From: an uncultured Gammaproteobacteria bacterium
GTDB taxonomy: Bacteria; Pseudomonadota; Gammaproteobacteria; Steroidobacterales; XN24
Assembly (NCBI GenBank): GCA_937924335.1
Contig: CALDWW010000012.1
Coordinates: 1-49,582 of the forward strand
DNA length: 49,582 nt
Direction of reading: 5' to 3'
The translations under genes and the position numbers were made by a program. Below the pieces are notes generated by a model that was not told where the DNA came from, made no database searches, and saw only the letters and a list, made by a program, of their open reading frames with translations. Positions within the stretch are counted from its first letter, which is position 1, and every line of letters starts with the position of its first letter. Positions 25,949 to 33,834 of the stretch are shown piece by piece.

Positions 25949-26809
25949 ATGAGCCAACCAGCACTGATAATCCACGGTGGCGCCGGTGCCCGTGAGGGCA
26001 GTCACACGACCTACGCGAGTTATGCCCAGAGTCTGCGGAGGATCCTTGCCAGCGCGTGGCAGACGTTGAGCGCCGGCGATGCGCGGGAGGCTGTGCTGAC
26101 GGCGGTACGGGCACTCGAGGACGACCCTATATTCAATGCGGGTCTCGGTTCCAGGCTGCAGCGGGACGGGACCGCGAGGATGTCCGCCGCCCTCATGGAT
26201 GGCGACAACGGCAGTTTCTCCGGCGTCATCAACATCGAGAGGGTGCGTCATCCGATCGATGTTGCCGATGCCTTGCATGCCGAGAGACACCGCGTGCTGG
26301 CCGGCGCGCACGCAAGCCGATATGCGCGGGATGCCGGCCTGGCGGATTTCGATCCTGTGACGCCACATCGTCGGGCTGAACACGAACAACAGCTGGCCGG
26401 CGAGCATGGCACCGTCGGTGCGGTTGCGTTGGATGGTGAGGGCCGCATCTGGGCCGGAACATCGACTGGCGGCGTCGGTTTCGAGATCCCCGGGCGGGTG
26501 AGCGACAGCGCGACGGTGGCCGGCACCTACGCCGATGGCGGGGTCGGAGTCTCCTGTACCGGGATCGGTGAGCACATCGTCGATCATGCCGGGGCGGCGC
26601 GCATCGCCACGCGGGTAATCGACGGCCTGGATCTGGAGGCAGCGATCCAGCGGACCCTCGACGAGGCCGATGCGCGTAGTTTCGAATATGGCCTCATCGC
26701 GCTGGATCGCGGTGGGCTCGCTCTGGCGGGATCCACTCATGGAGTCACGACGCTGTGGGCGGCTCGTGACTCGCACGGTAGCCGGGACTTTGTCGATGCC
26801 TCTGCCTGA
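25949..26809 (+). CDS. Cytosolic isoaspartyl peptidase/L-asparaginase (Ntn hydrolase)
   Basis: This 286-residue protein lacks a signal peptide and begins at the core: ALIIHGGAG, DDPIFNAGLGS, MSAALMDG, and the autocleavage site EHG-TVGAV with catalytic Thr155. GTSTGGVG and GTYADGGVGVSCTGIGEHI follow. The Asn-Ala-Gly and Ser-Thr-Gly-Gly motifs match its secreted paralogue at 17848-18873 but the overall sequence differs. It hydrolyses isoaspartyl dipeptides or asparagine and would salvage damaged peptides in the cytosol. It is divergent from the redoxin gene and ends 6 bp from the convergent XRE-cupin gene. Confidence 0.93.
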   Translation: MSQPALIIHGGAGAREGSHTTYASYAQSLRRILASAWQTLSAGDAREAVLTAVRALEDDPIFNAGLGSRLQRDGTARMSAALMDGDNGSFSGVINIERVRHPIDVADALHAERHRVLAGAHASRYARDAGLADFDPVTPHRRAEHEQQLAGEHGTVGAVALDGEGRIWAGTSTGGVGFEIPGRVSDSATVAGTYADGGVGVSCTGIGEHIVDHAGAARIATRVIDGLDLEAAIQRTLDEADARSFEYGLIALDRGGLALAGSTHGVTTLWAARDSHGSRDFVDASA

Positions 26810-26815
26810 GCCTGT

Positions 26816-27388
26816 CTAGCCGAGTTCCGCGCCCACCGGTACCGGCACGACAACGCTTATCGATGCCGCCGGCCCGCTACCCGGGTTGCGATAGGAGTGC
26901 CTCTGGTCTCCAGGGAACGCCAGCACATCACCCCTGCCAAGCTCGAATAGCTGTCCGGCCACCAACACCTGCATTTTTCCGCGCAGGCAGTAGAAGTACT
27001 CCTTGGTGCCTGCCACATGGGGCGTTCCGCCCATGGATGCGCCCGGATCGAAGTCCATGCGATCGATCTCCATACCCCGGACCCGAGTCGGCAGCAGCTT
27101 GGCCACGGCTACCCGCCCTCCGGCGCGTCGCTGAACAGGGATGCGGGATGCCGGGACGAGTGCGCAGGCACTGGCGTGTCTGGCGAGCAGTTCCTCGATA
27201 CCTGCGCCGAGCGCCGCTGACACGCGTGCCAGGTTTGCCAGAGAGGGATTGCCGTAGCCGGACTCCATGCTGGCAACCGTTGATCTGGGTATGCTGGCGT
27301 GGTCGGCCAGTTGCTGCTGGCTCCAGTTTCGCGAACCTCTGAGTGAGCGAATGTTGGTGGCCAGGTTGCCGGCCGCATTGTCGTCCAT
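26816..27388 (-). CDS. XRE-family regulator with C-terminal cupin sensor domain
   Basis: This 190-residue protein has an N-terminal helix-turn-helix (NIRSLRGSRNWSQQQLADHASIP, with PRSTVASMESGYGNPSL as recognition helix) and a C-terminal RmlC-like cupin (EYFYCLRGKMQVLVAG, GRGDVLAFPGDQRHSYRN). XRE-cupin proteins repress metabolic or detoxification genes in response to a ligand in the cupin. The ATG at 27388 fits the GGCGGGAC ribosome-binding stretch. It is divergent from the coupled small membrane protein/VOC pair, which is a likely target; the 121-bp intergenic region is AT-rich. The ligand is unknown. Confidence 0.9.
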   Translation of the reverse strand: MDDNAAGNLATNIRSLRGSRNWSQQQLADHASIPRSTVASMESGYGNPSLANLARVSAALGAGIEELLARHASACALVPASRIPVQRRAGGRVAVAKLLPTRVRGMEIDRMDFDPGASMGGTPHVAGTKEYFYCLRGKMQVLVAGQLFELGRGDVLAFPGDQRHSYRNPGSGPAASISVVVPVPVGAELG

Positions 27389-27509
27389 GTCGTCCCGCCT
27401 GTGATGGTCAGTAAACGGACTATTAGACGATATATTGGCAATTTTGTCGCTGTATTGTCTACGTCGATCTAGGCTGTCTTCCTGAAGAATGCATCCGGGA
27501 GGATCTGCC

Positions 27510-27767
27510 ATGAATGCCCTCGACCCCGTTTCAGACGTCAGACGACTGATCCAGTCCGCCGCCGTGCTTTGTTTTCCCCCTATCGCCCATGTGGCGGCCA
27601 GTCACGGAACACACTCGCCGGCCCGCATCGATCTCGGCAGTTGGCCGCTGTCGGCGGGGCTCGGACTCATCGCCGTCATTGCCGTCTTGCTGATCGTTTC
27701 CCGACGCACGGGGCCAAAGCGGGCCAGCCGCCTCGCGATGTCCTTTGCAGGAGGTATCACGCCATGA
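27510..27767 (+). CDS. Small membrane protein coupled to a VOC-family gene
   Basis: This 85-residue protein starts at ATG 27510 with a strong GGGAGGAT ribosome-binding site and contains a central hydrophobic helix (about 46-64, PLSAGLGLIAVIAVLLIV) followed by basic residues RRTGPKRASR, so the C-terminus is probably cytoplasmic. Its stop overlaps the VOC gene start as ATGA (27764-27767). It does not match a family I know. The location next to an XRE-cupin regulator suggests a regulated two-gene unit. Confidence 0.7.
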   Translation: MNALDPVSDVRRLIQSAAVLCFPPIAHVAASHGTHSPARIDLGSWPLSAGLGLIAVIAVLLIVSRRTGPKRASRLAMSFAGGITP

Positions 27768-28168
27768 TCCACGTGGACGCAATCGATCACATCAACGTGA
27801 CCGTCGCCGATCTGGAGGCCTCGGTCGGCTTCTACGAAAAAGTGTTCGGATTCAGGGTCGCTGAGAATTGCCGCGACGCTGCGCGCCCCTACGTCATCCT
27901 CGGCCGCGCCGGGACCGCCTGGCTGGCATTACACCAGCAGACCGGAGAGCAGCTTGCCGGAAGCGGGCGGATCAATCACTGGGGATTCGTCGTGGCCGAC
28001 TTTGACACGCTTCAGGACCGGCTGGAGAGCATGGGGGTGCCGGTCTTGTATACCGAGCGCTGGCGCGACGGTGTTGTCGAATACCCGCAATCCCGCTCGG
28101 TCTATGTGGCGGATCCCGACGGCAACGAGATCGAACTGACATCCGCGTTCGGTGGCGGCCTGAGCTGA
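27764..28168 (+). CDS. VOC-family (glyoxalase/bleomycin resistance-type) protein
   Basis: This 134-residue protein has the paired beta-alpha-beta-beta-beta modules of the vicinal oxygen chelate fold: DAIDHINVTVADLEASVGFY (His9), NHWGFVVADF (His72) and VADPDGNEIELT (Glu124). These fit metal-ligand positions. Members act as glyoxalases, dioxygenases or drug-binding proteins; the ring or ligand is not apparent. Translation is coupled to the small membrane protein upstream (ATGA). Regulation by the divergent XRE-cupin protein is likely but inferred. Confidence 0.87.
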   Translation: MIHVDAIDHINVTVADLEASVGFYEKVFGFRVAENCRDAARPYVILGRAGTAWLALHQQTGEQLAGSGRINHWGFVVADFDTLQDRLESMGVPVLYTERWRDGVVEYPQSRSVYVADPDGNEIELTSAFGGGLS

Positions 28169-28236
28169 CACTTGCGGGGCATCGTGATATCGGTCACGGT
28201 AGCCTGCATGTTCCGGATCCACCGATGGAGGACACG

Positions 28237-28812
28237 ATGTCGGTCAAAAAAAGACGCCTGATGCTGATCGTCGCGGTCGCAGCACTGGCGGCCTGTGCGG
28301 CGCCCCAGCCGGAGATTCGTTCTGATTTCGACCGCAACGTGGATTTCAGTGCGTTCCGCACCTACAACATCATGTTGACGGCGGGTCAAAACACCACGGG
28401 TGATGGCTACGAGACGCTGGTCGGCCAGCGCATCCGGGCGGCGGTCGAGCGGGAGATGGAATCGCGGGGTTACGTGAAGGACCAGGCGCCGGACCTGCTG
28501 GTCAATTTCACACTGACCGTGCAGAGCGTCCAGAAGGTCACGCAGGTACCGTCCCAGAATGCACCACGGGCATACTACTATCGCGGCGGCTACTATCGCA
28601 CCTGGAACACGTACAGTTACGACACCTGGGTGCGGGAGTACGACGAGGGAACGCTGTTGATCGATATCGTCGACGCGAAGCGGCAGCAGCTTGTCTGGGA
28701 GGCGGCGGGGACGGGTCGCCTGAAAGGCGATCTGAGCACCGATATCGAAGCGCGGGCCAATCGGGCCGTGGCCCTGTTGTTCGAGAGGTATCCGTTCCGC
28801 GCCGGCCTATGA
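28237..28812 (+). CDS. DUF4136 lipoprotein
   Basis: This 191-residue protein has a lipobox ALAAC after a short signal and the body of DUF4136: FDRNVDFSAFRTYNIM, RIRAAVEREMESRGY, DLLVNFTL, LLIDIVDAKRQQLVWEAAG. A Tyr-rich insertion (AYYYRGGYYRTWNTYSYDTW) is common in the family. Such lipoproteins are envelope-attached and of unknown function. The ATG at 28237 was chosen to match the signal (MSVKKRRLMLIVAV); an ATG four codons upstream is possible. It overlaps the convergent lipoprotein gene by 6 bp. Confidence 0.9.
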   Translation: MSVKKRRLMLIVAVAALAACAAPQPEIRSDFDRNVDFSAFRTYNIMLTAGQNTTGDGYETLVGQRIRAAVEREMESRGYVKDQAPDLLVNFTLTVQSVQKVTQVPSQNAPRAYYYRGGYYRTWNTYSYDTWVREYDEGTLLIDIVDAKRQQLVWEAAGTGRLKGDLSTDIEARANRAVALLFERYPFRAGL

Positions 28813-29202
28813 TCGCGGCGACACACCGGGTCGCGGGATGACCTTGCAACCCGCGCCGTCATACCGGGTATCCACGACCTGATCGTTCTCCAGCTCGAAA
28901 TACATCATGCAGTCAAGATCCTCGACGCCGCGCGTCGGGGCCGGCGCGTCCGTGGCGACCATCCGGCCCGGGTCACGCAGGGTGTCCTGGCGAGGATCGA
29001 TCTGCGAATGGCTCTCGTAAACCAGCACCGGCCGTCCCGAGTCACCGATGATCGTGCGGGTCGGCGGTCCCCACACGCTCTCTAGTTCCTGCGCGTCGGC
29101 CCCCACCCATGCGTTCAACTCTCTCTCCCACCACGGCCGGGGAGACAGGCAGCCGGCGATCACCAGGTAAGCCAACAGGGCGACAGGCAGGCGGTTCTTC
29201 AT
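28807..29202 (-). CDS. Small lipoprotein of unknown function
   Basis: This 131-residue protein has a lipoprotein signal ending YLVIAGC, then WWERELNAWVGADAQELESVWGPPTRTI, a pattern seen in small envelope lipoproteins, and a C-terminal DCMMYFELENDQVVDTRYDGAGC with two Cys that may pair. ATG 29202 follows AGAGGAG at 7 nt. It overlaps the DUF4136 gene convergently by 6 bp. No function can be assigned. Confidence 0.8.
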   Translation of the reverse strand: MKNRLPVALLAYLVIAGCLSPRPWWERELNAWVGADAQELESVWGPPTRTIIGDSGRPVLVYESHSQIDPRQDTLRDPGRMVATDAPAPTRGVEDLDCMMYFELENDQVVDTRYDGAGCKVIPRPGVSPRS

Positions 29203-29327
29203 ATACGGGCTCCTCTGGCTAGATCATAGCAGTTCCAGGGAGTCACCCCGGGGCGGGAACTTGCCAGCCGTTTGATGGGCCCTATCATTAGGATGCGCCG
29301 CAGACCAGGCAGGGGTACACGCCGTCC

Positions 29328-29573
29328 ATGATCAAGTCTCTCGTCGATATCACCTATCGCCAGGCCAGGCGCGTGGTCATCCTCGTCACCGGCGGGACCG
29401 TGTTGCTGGTCGGCATCGCGCTGCTGTTTCTGCCGGGGCCGGCGATCGTCGTCATACCGGCCGGCCTCGCGATCCTGGGCATGGAATTTGCCTGGGCCAG
29501 GAGGTTCCTGAGCCGGGTGCGCCAGCATATCAGCGAGCAACACCGGCGGCTCAGGCTTCGCAATCAGTCCTAG
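29328..29573 (+). CDS. PGPGW-family small transmembrane protein
   Basis: This 81-residue protein has basic N-terminal residues, a first helix (VVILVTGGTVLLVGIALLFL) and the family signature LPGPAIVVIPAGLAILGMEFAWARR, followed by a basic amphipathic tail. PGPGW proteins are small inner-membrane proteins of unknown role. ATG 29328 gives the normal length. Its stop shares CTAG with the convergent cysteine synthase gene. Confidence 0.85.
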   Translation: MIKSLVDITYRQARRVVILVTGGTVLLVGIALLFLPGPAIVVIPAGLAILGMEFAWARRFLSRVRQHISEQHRRLRLRNQS

Positions 29574-30532
29574 GAAGATCCGACGCTCTCCAGCCAGTCG
29601 TCGTCGGAGGTCTCGTCGATGCCTTCAAACAGCGGTGTGCTCAGGTAGCGCTCCCCGGTGTCCGGCAGCATGGCCAGGATGACTGCGCCCGGATCGGCTT
29701 TCTCGGCCACCTTGAGTGCTGCCGCCAGCGTGCCGCCAGCGGAGATACCCGCGAATATGCCCTCCCGTTGCGCGAGCGCCCGGGACGTCTCGATGGATTC
29801 CTCATCCGTGACCGGCACGAGGTCGTCGAAGATCTCCCGGTTGAGAACCGCCGGAATGAAGTCGGGCGTCCATCCCTGGATCTTGTGCGGCTGCCATTCC
29901 TGCCCGGCCAGCAGGGCGGCCCCGGCCGGTTCGGTCGCGACGACCCTGACCTCCGGCCGGGCGAGCTTGATCACTTCGCCGGCGCCGGTCATCGTCCCGC
30001 CGGTTCCGTAGCCGGTGACCCAGTAGTCGAGCCGGCGACCGGCGAAGTCACGGAGTATCTCCGGACCGGTCGTATTGCGGTGGTAGGCCGGGTTGGCTTC
30101 GTTCTCGAATTGCCTTGCCAGGAACCAGCCGTGTTTCTTCGCCAGCTCTTCCGCCTTCCGAACCATGCCGGTGGCGCGTTCCGCGGGTGGCGTCAGCAGC
30201 ACCTTGGCCCCCAGGGCCTTCATCAGCTTGCGGCGTTCGACCGAGAAGCTCTCCGCCATGATGGCGACGAAAGGATAGCCGCGGGCGGCACAGACCATCG
30301 CCAGGGCGATTCCGGTATTGCCGGACGTCGCCTCGACGACCGTCTGCCCGGGTGCGAGCTCGCCGCGAATCTCCGCATCATGGATGATCGCCCACGCCAG
30401 GCGATCCTTGACCGAAGCCATCGGATTGAAGGCCTCGATTTTTACGTAGAGCTCGACGTGCTCCGGTCCCGTCCGATTCAACCTGACGACCGGCGTCGAG
30501 CCGATGGTGTCGATAATGCTGTCGTAGATCAT
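29570..30532 (-). CDS. cysK: Cysteine synthase (O-acetylserine sulfhydrylase)
   Basis: This 320-residue fold-type II PLP enzyme has Schiff-base Lys42 (NPMASVKDRLA), the substrate loop TSGNTGIAL, the phosphate loop GYGTGGTMTG and AGISAGGTLAAAL near the end. It makes cysteine from O-acetylserine and sulfide. The sequence favours CysK over CysM, but this is a judgement by eye. ATG 30532 has AGGGGAG at 6 nt. Its product feeds GshA (9265-10833), though the genes are far apart. Confidence 0.92.
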   Translation of the reverse strand: MIYDSIIDTIGSTPVVRLNRTGPEHVELYVKIEAFNPMASVKDRLAWAIIHDAEIRGELAPGQTVVEATSGNTGIALAMVCAARGYPFVAIMAESFSVERRKLMKALGAKVLLTPPAERATGMVRKAEELAKKHGWFLARQFENEANPAYHRNTTGPEILRDFAGRRLDYWVTGYGTGGTMTGAGEVIKLARPEVRVVATEPAGAALLAGQEWQPHKIQGWTPDFIPAVLNREIFDDLVPVTDEESIETSRALAQREGIFAGISAGGTLAAALKVAEKADPGAVILAMLPDTGERYLSTPLFEGIDETSDDDWLESVGSS

Positions 30533-30834
30533 TGTGCGCTCCCCTGACCAACCCTCGAATTCAATAGACACCTGCGGCCGGACCATTGCTGCAATCCGCC
30601 CCGATGGACCCCCTGCCCACAGTCGGCTTTGATCGATACCTCACTTCATGACGGTATGCTCCCGGCGCGCCGTCGCCGGTGGCCGAGACGATGCAGGTAG
30701 CGGCCAAGGATACGACGAAACGTTGCAACAGCGACAAGTATTCTGGCCGCGCGCAGACCGCAAGGTCCCTCGAAAAGCCGTTCATGGCCGGGCTATACTG
30801 GTAGCGGGCTTGACCCGGCCGCCCCGGCTGGGCG
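30533..30834. other. 302-bp intergenic region between cysK and the MCE operon
   Basis: Divergent upstream region for cysK and the MlaE-like gene. I see no RNA gene. A minus-strand open frame (30561-30857) lacks a recognisable family and was not called. A plausible promoter for the plus-strand operon lies at 30770-30799; the cysK ribosome-binding site is at the left edge. The rest shows no clear repeats. Confidence 0.5.
30770..30799 (+). promoter_or_regulatory. Candidate sigma-70 promoter of the MCE transport operon
   Basis: TCGAAA (30770-30775; 4/6 to consensus -35) is followed after 18 bp by TATACT (30794-30799; 5/6 to the -10). It would start transcription near 30806, about 28 nt before the MlaE-like start codon. 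Found by eye. Confidence 0.4.
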
Positions 30835-32001
30835 ATGGCGTCCATGAAACAGTCCATGACTGATAAAAAGACAAAGGACAGCGCGGCCCGTTTCGAGTGC
30901 AGCGCGGCAGCTACGCAGATCGAGATACGCCTCGGCGGCGACTGGTTGCTGCACCGGTCATTTCCGGATGTCGGTGAGATTCTGACCGCGATTCAGGCCA
31001 ATCCGTCGGCCACCCTGGTGTTGGCAGACGACCGGTTGGGACAGTGGGACACCGCCCTGCTGACCTTCCTGAAACGCATCATCGACGATGGCCAGGGTGG
31101 GGCAAGGCAATTCGACGCGACACGCCTGCCGGACGGTGTCCGGGCCCTGCTCGATCTGGCCTACGCCGTCGGAGAGCGCGCGGGGGCTCGCAGGGAAGTG
31201 AAGCGCGAGAGCTTCCTGGCCGCTATCGGCAGACGCAACCTGGACGCGCTCGGCCGCATGCGTGACGGCGTCACCTTCCTCGGCAGCGCATCGCTGGCCC
31301 TGGCCCGTTTCCTGACCGGACGCGCCCGATTTCAGGGCTCCGAGTTTCTCCTGATCATCCAGGACGTCGGTGCCCGTGCGTTTGGCATCGTCAGTCTTAT
31401 CAGTTTCCTCGTCGGCATGATCCTGGCATTCGTCGGCGCCGTTCAGCTATCGCAGTTCGGCGCAGGTATCTATGTAGCGAACCTGGTGGGGCTGGCCATG
31501 GCCAGGGAGATGGGCGCCATGATGACGGCGATCATCATGGCGGGACGTACCGGTGCCGCTTTCGCGGCCCAGCTTGGCACCATGCAGGTGAACGAGGAGA
31601 TCGACGCCCTGTCATCCATGGGCATCGATCCGATGGAGTTCCTCGTTGTGCCACGGATGATGGCGTTGATGCTGATGATGCCCTTACTGGTGCTGTACGC
31701 CGACCTGATGGGGATGCTGGGTGGTATGGTCGTGGGTGTCGGTATGCTCGACCTTGGCGTCTTCGAGTACATCGAACAGACCAAGCGATCCGTCTCCCTG
31801 ACGCAGGTCAATATCGGTCTCGTCAAGGGCGTCGTATTCGGGGTGCTGGTCGCGGTCGCCGGCTGCCTGCGCGGCATGCAGTGCGGCAACAGCTCTCAGG
31901 CAGTCGGCATGGCGGCGACCTCGGCGGTCGTAACCAGTATCGTGCTGATCATCGTCACCGATGGGTTGTTCGCGGTCGTGCTTAACGTGTTGGGGATATA
32001 A
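30835..32001 (+). CDS. MlaE-like ABC permease with N-terminal STAS (MlaB-like) domain
   Basis: This 388-residue protein fuses a STAS domain (about 20-105; WLLHRSFPDVGEILTAI, NPSATLVLADDRLG) to an MlaE/YrbE permease (about 130-388; FLLIIQDVGARAFGIVSLISFLVGMILAF, then the coupling loop QVNEEIDALSSMGIDPMEFLVVPR). In E. coli, MlaB is a separate cytosolic regulator of the MlaFE complex; here it is one polypeptide. The permease moves phospholipids through the inner membrane together with the ATPase and MCE protein encoded downstream. ATGs at 30844 and 30856 are alternative starts. It is the first gene of a four-gene operon. Confidence 0.92.
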   Translation: MASMKQSMTDKKTKDSAARFECSAAATQIEIRLGGDWLLHRSFPDVGEILTAIQANPSATLVLADDRLGQWDTALLTFLKRIIDDGQGGARQFDATRLPDGVRALLDLAYAVGERAGARREVKRESFLAAIGRRNLDALGRMRDGVTFLGSASLALARFLTGRARFQGSEFLLIIQDVGARAFGIVSLISFLVGMILAFVGAVQLSQFGAGIYVANLVGLAMAREMGAMMTAIIMAGRTGAAFAAQLGTMQVNEEIDALSSMGIDPMEFLVVPRMMALMLMMPLLVLYADLMGMLGGMVVGVGMLDLGVFEYIEQTKRSVSLTQVNIGLVKGVVFGVLVAVAGCLRGMQCGNSSQAVGMAATSAVVTSIVLIIVTDGLFAVVLNVLGI

Positions 32002-32012
32002 GGGATAGGCAG

Positions 32013-32798
32013 GTGGATCGGCCGCAAGAACATATCCGTGTCGACAATCTGACCATGGCCTATGGCGATTTCCTGATCCAGAAGGACCTGCAGTTCACGG
32101 TCAATCACGGCGACATATTCATCATCATGGGTGGGTCTGGTTGCGGCAAAAGCACTCTGCTGAAGATCATGATAGGACTGAAGTCGCCCGCCATCGGCGA
32201 AGTCTTCTACCACGGGGATCCTTTCTGGGAAGCAAGCGAGAGTCATCGGGAAGATCTGAAGCGTGGCTTCGGCATCCTGTTCCAGAGCGGCGCGTTGTTC
32301 AGCTCCATGACCCTCGCCGAGAATATCGGCCTGCCGCTGCAGCTCTACACGGAGCTGTCCGCCGCCGAGATACGCGAGAACGCAGCCCTGAAGCTGGCAC
32401 TGGTCGGGTTGGGCGGTTTCGAGGATTACTACCCCAACGAGATCAGCGGCGGCATGAAGAAACGTGCCGGCCTCGCGCGCGCGCTGGCACTCGATCCCGA
32501 TATCCTGTTCTTCGATGAACCATCGGCAGGGCTGGATCCCATCAGTTCACGGCTGCTGGATGAGCTGATACTGCAGTTGCGTGATGCTCTGGGGAAGACG
32601 GTCGTCGTGGTGACCCATGAGCTGGCCAGCATCTTCACTATCGCCGACGACTGCGTCTTCCTGGATCCGGACACCAAGACCCAGATCGCCACTGGCGACC
32701 CGAAGAGGCTGCGCGACGAATCCCCGGATCCCAAGGTCAGGAACTTCCTGCTGAGGGGCGAGCTGGAAGCCTCGAAGGACAAGGACAAAGCGACGTGA
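32013..32798 (+). CDS. MlaF-like ABC ATPase
   Basis: This 261-residue protein has Walker A GGSGCGKST, the Q-loop LFQSGALFSSMTL, signature ISGGMKKRAGLARA, Walker B ILFFDEPSAGLDP and the switch VVVTHELASI. SGGMKKR with FDEPSAGLDP is characteristic of the MlaF/Mkl group, which powers MCE-linked lipid transport. The start is GTG at 32013, 11 bp after the permease. The extended C-terminal region (about 215-261) would contact the MlaB-like STAS domain in known complexes. Confidence 0.95.
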   Translation: MDRPQEHIRVDNLTMAYGDFLIQKDLQFTVNHGDIFIIMGGSGCGKSTLLKIMIGLKSPAIGEVFYHGDPFWEASESHREDLKRGFGILFQSGALFSSMTLAENIGLPLQLYTELSAAEIRENAALKLALVGLGGFEDYYPNEISGGMKKRAGLARALALDPDILFFDEPSAGLDPISSRLLDELILQLRDALGKTVVVVTHELASIFTIADDCVFLDPDTKTQIATGDPKRLRDESPDPKVRNFLLRGELEASKDKDKAT

Positions 32799-32835
32799 TG
32801 AGCACAGATCATCCGCTCAACGGAGAGTCGATCTC

Positions 32836-33834
32836 ATGAGCAAGAAAGCGAACCCGACCGTAGTCGGGGCCTTCGTACTCGGGGCCGTGGCACTGGCACT
32901 CGGCGGCATATTCTTTTTCGGCAGCGGCAAGTTTTTTCGGACCACCGACACTAACGTCGCCTTCTTCGAGGGCTCTCTAAAAGGACTGGAGATCGGTGCG
33001 CCAGTCACTTTCCGGGGTGTGCGTATCGGTAACGTCAAGGACATCCGTGTCGTATACGACACGGACGAGGCGGAGCTTAAGATCCCGGTCATCTTCGAAG
33101 TCGACCTGGATCGACTGACCGTCGTCGGGAACAGCGATTCGGCGGCCCGCGACGATGACGACGGTAACATCCTCATCGAGAGGGGCATGCGGGCGCAGCT
33201 CGAACTCCGCAGCCTGGTGACCGGACAACTGGCGGTGAATCTCGACTTCTTCCCGGGCACCAAGGCGGTCTACCAGGGCGGTTACGAAGACTACGAGGAG
33301 TATCCGACGGTGCCGTCGGAGGTAGAGCAGTTGCGCGGTGCGGCCCAGAAGATCATCGGGCAGCTGCAGGATGTGCCGGTGGACGAGATCGCCGACGCGA
33401 TCCTGGCCATGCTCGAGGGGATGGATAAGATCGTGTCCTCCGACGAACTGGCCGGCGCCATCAGCGGCGCCGACAAGCTTATGAACTCGCAGGATCTGCA
33501 GGCATCCCTCAAAGGTCTGCGACGCGCCGTGGACAGCGCCGATGCTGCCATGCGCAGTGTCCGCGAACTGGCCGACCGCGCCGATGACCGGGTCGGTCCG
33601 CTGGTGGAAGGGCTCCGGCAGGCCTCGGAGAAGTTCGGTGACCTGCTGCAGCAGGCCGCCACGGTCCTGGAGTCCGTGGAGTCGTCGCTGGACGAAGATT
33701 CTGATCTGAGGGTCCAGACGATCACCGCGATGGAGGAGGTCGCCCAGGCGGCACGCTCCGTGCGAGTTCTCGCGGACTATATCGAGAGGCATCCCGAGGC
33801 TCTACTGAAGGGTAAGAAGGAGGCAGGGCGATGA
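32836..33834 (+). CDS. MCE-domain protein (MlaD-like), membrane-anchored
   Basis: This 332-residue protein has one N-terminal transmembrane helix (GAFVLGAVALALGGIFFF, about 11-28), a single MCE domain (about 38-130; GLEIGAPVTFRGVRIGNVKDI and QLAVNLDFFPG) and a long helical tail (about 150-330). MCE proteins form hexameric rings that carry lipids between membranes; the tail could extend the channel across the periplasm as in longer MCE proteins. ATG 32836 was chosen to match the basic N-terminus MSKKANP. Its stop overlaps the next gene by 4 bp (ATGA). Confidence 0.93.
   Translation: MSKKANPTVVGAFVLGAVALALGGIFFFGSGKFFRTTDTNVAFFEGSLKGLEIGAPVTFRGVRIGNVKDIRVVYDTDEAELKIPVIFEVDLDRLTVVGNSDSAARDDDDGNILIERGMRAQLELRSLVTGQLAVNLDFFPGTKAVYQGGYEDYEEYPTVPSEVEQLRGAAQKIIGQLQDVPVDEIADAILAMLEGMDKIVSSDELAGAISGADKLMNSQDLQASLKGLRRAVDSADAAMRSVRELADRADDRVGPLVEGLRQASEKFGDLLQQAATVLESVESSLDEDSDLRVQTITAMEEVAQAARSVRVLADYIERHPEALLKGKKEAGR

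Noticed and set aside
30561..30857. A 98-codon minus-strand frame in the gap before the MCE operon
   Set aside because: Low-complexity composition, overlap with the permease start, no known family, no clear ribosome-binding site.
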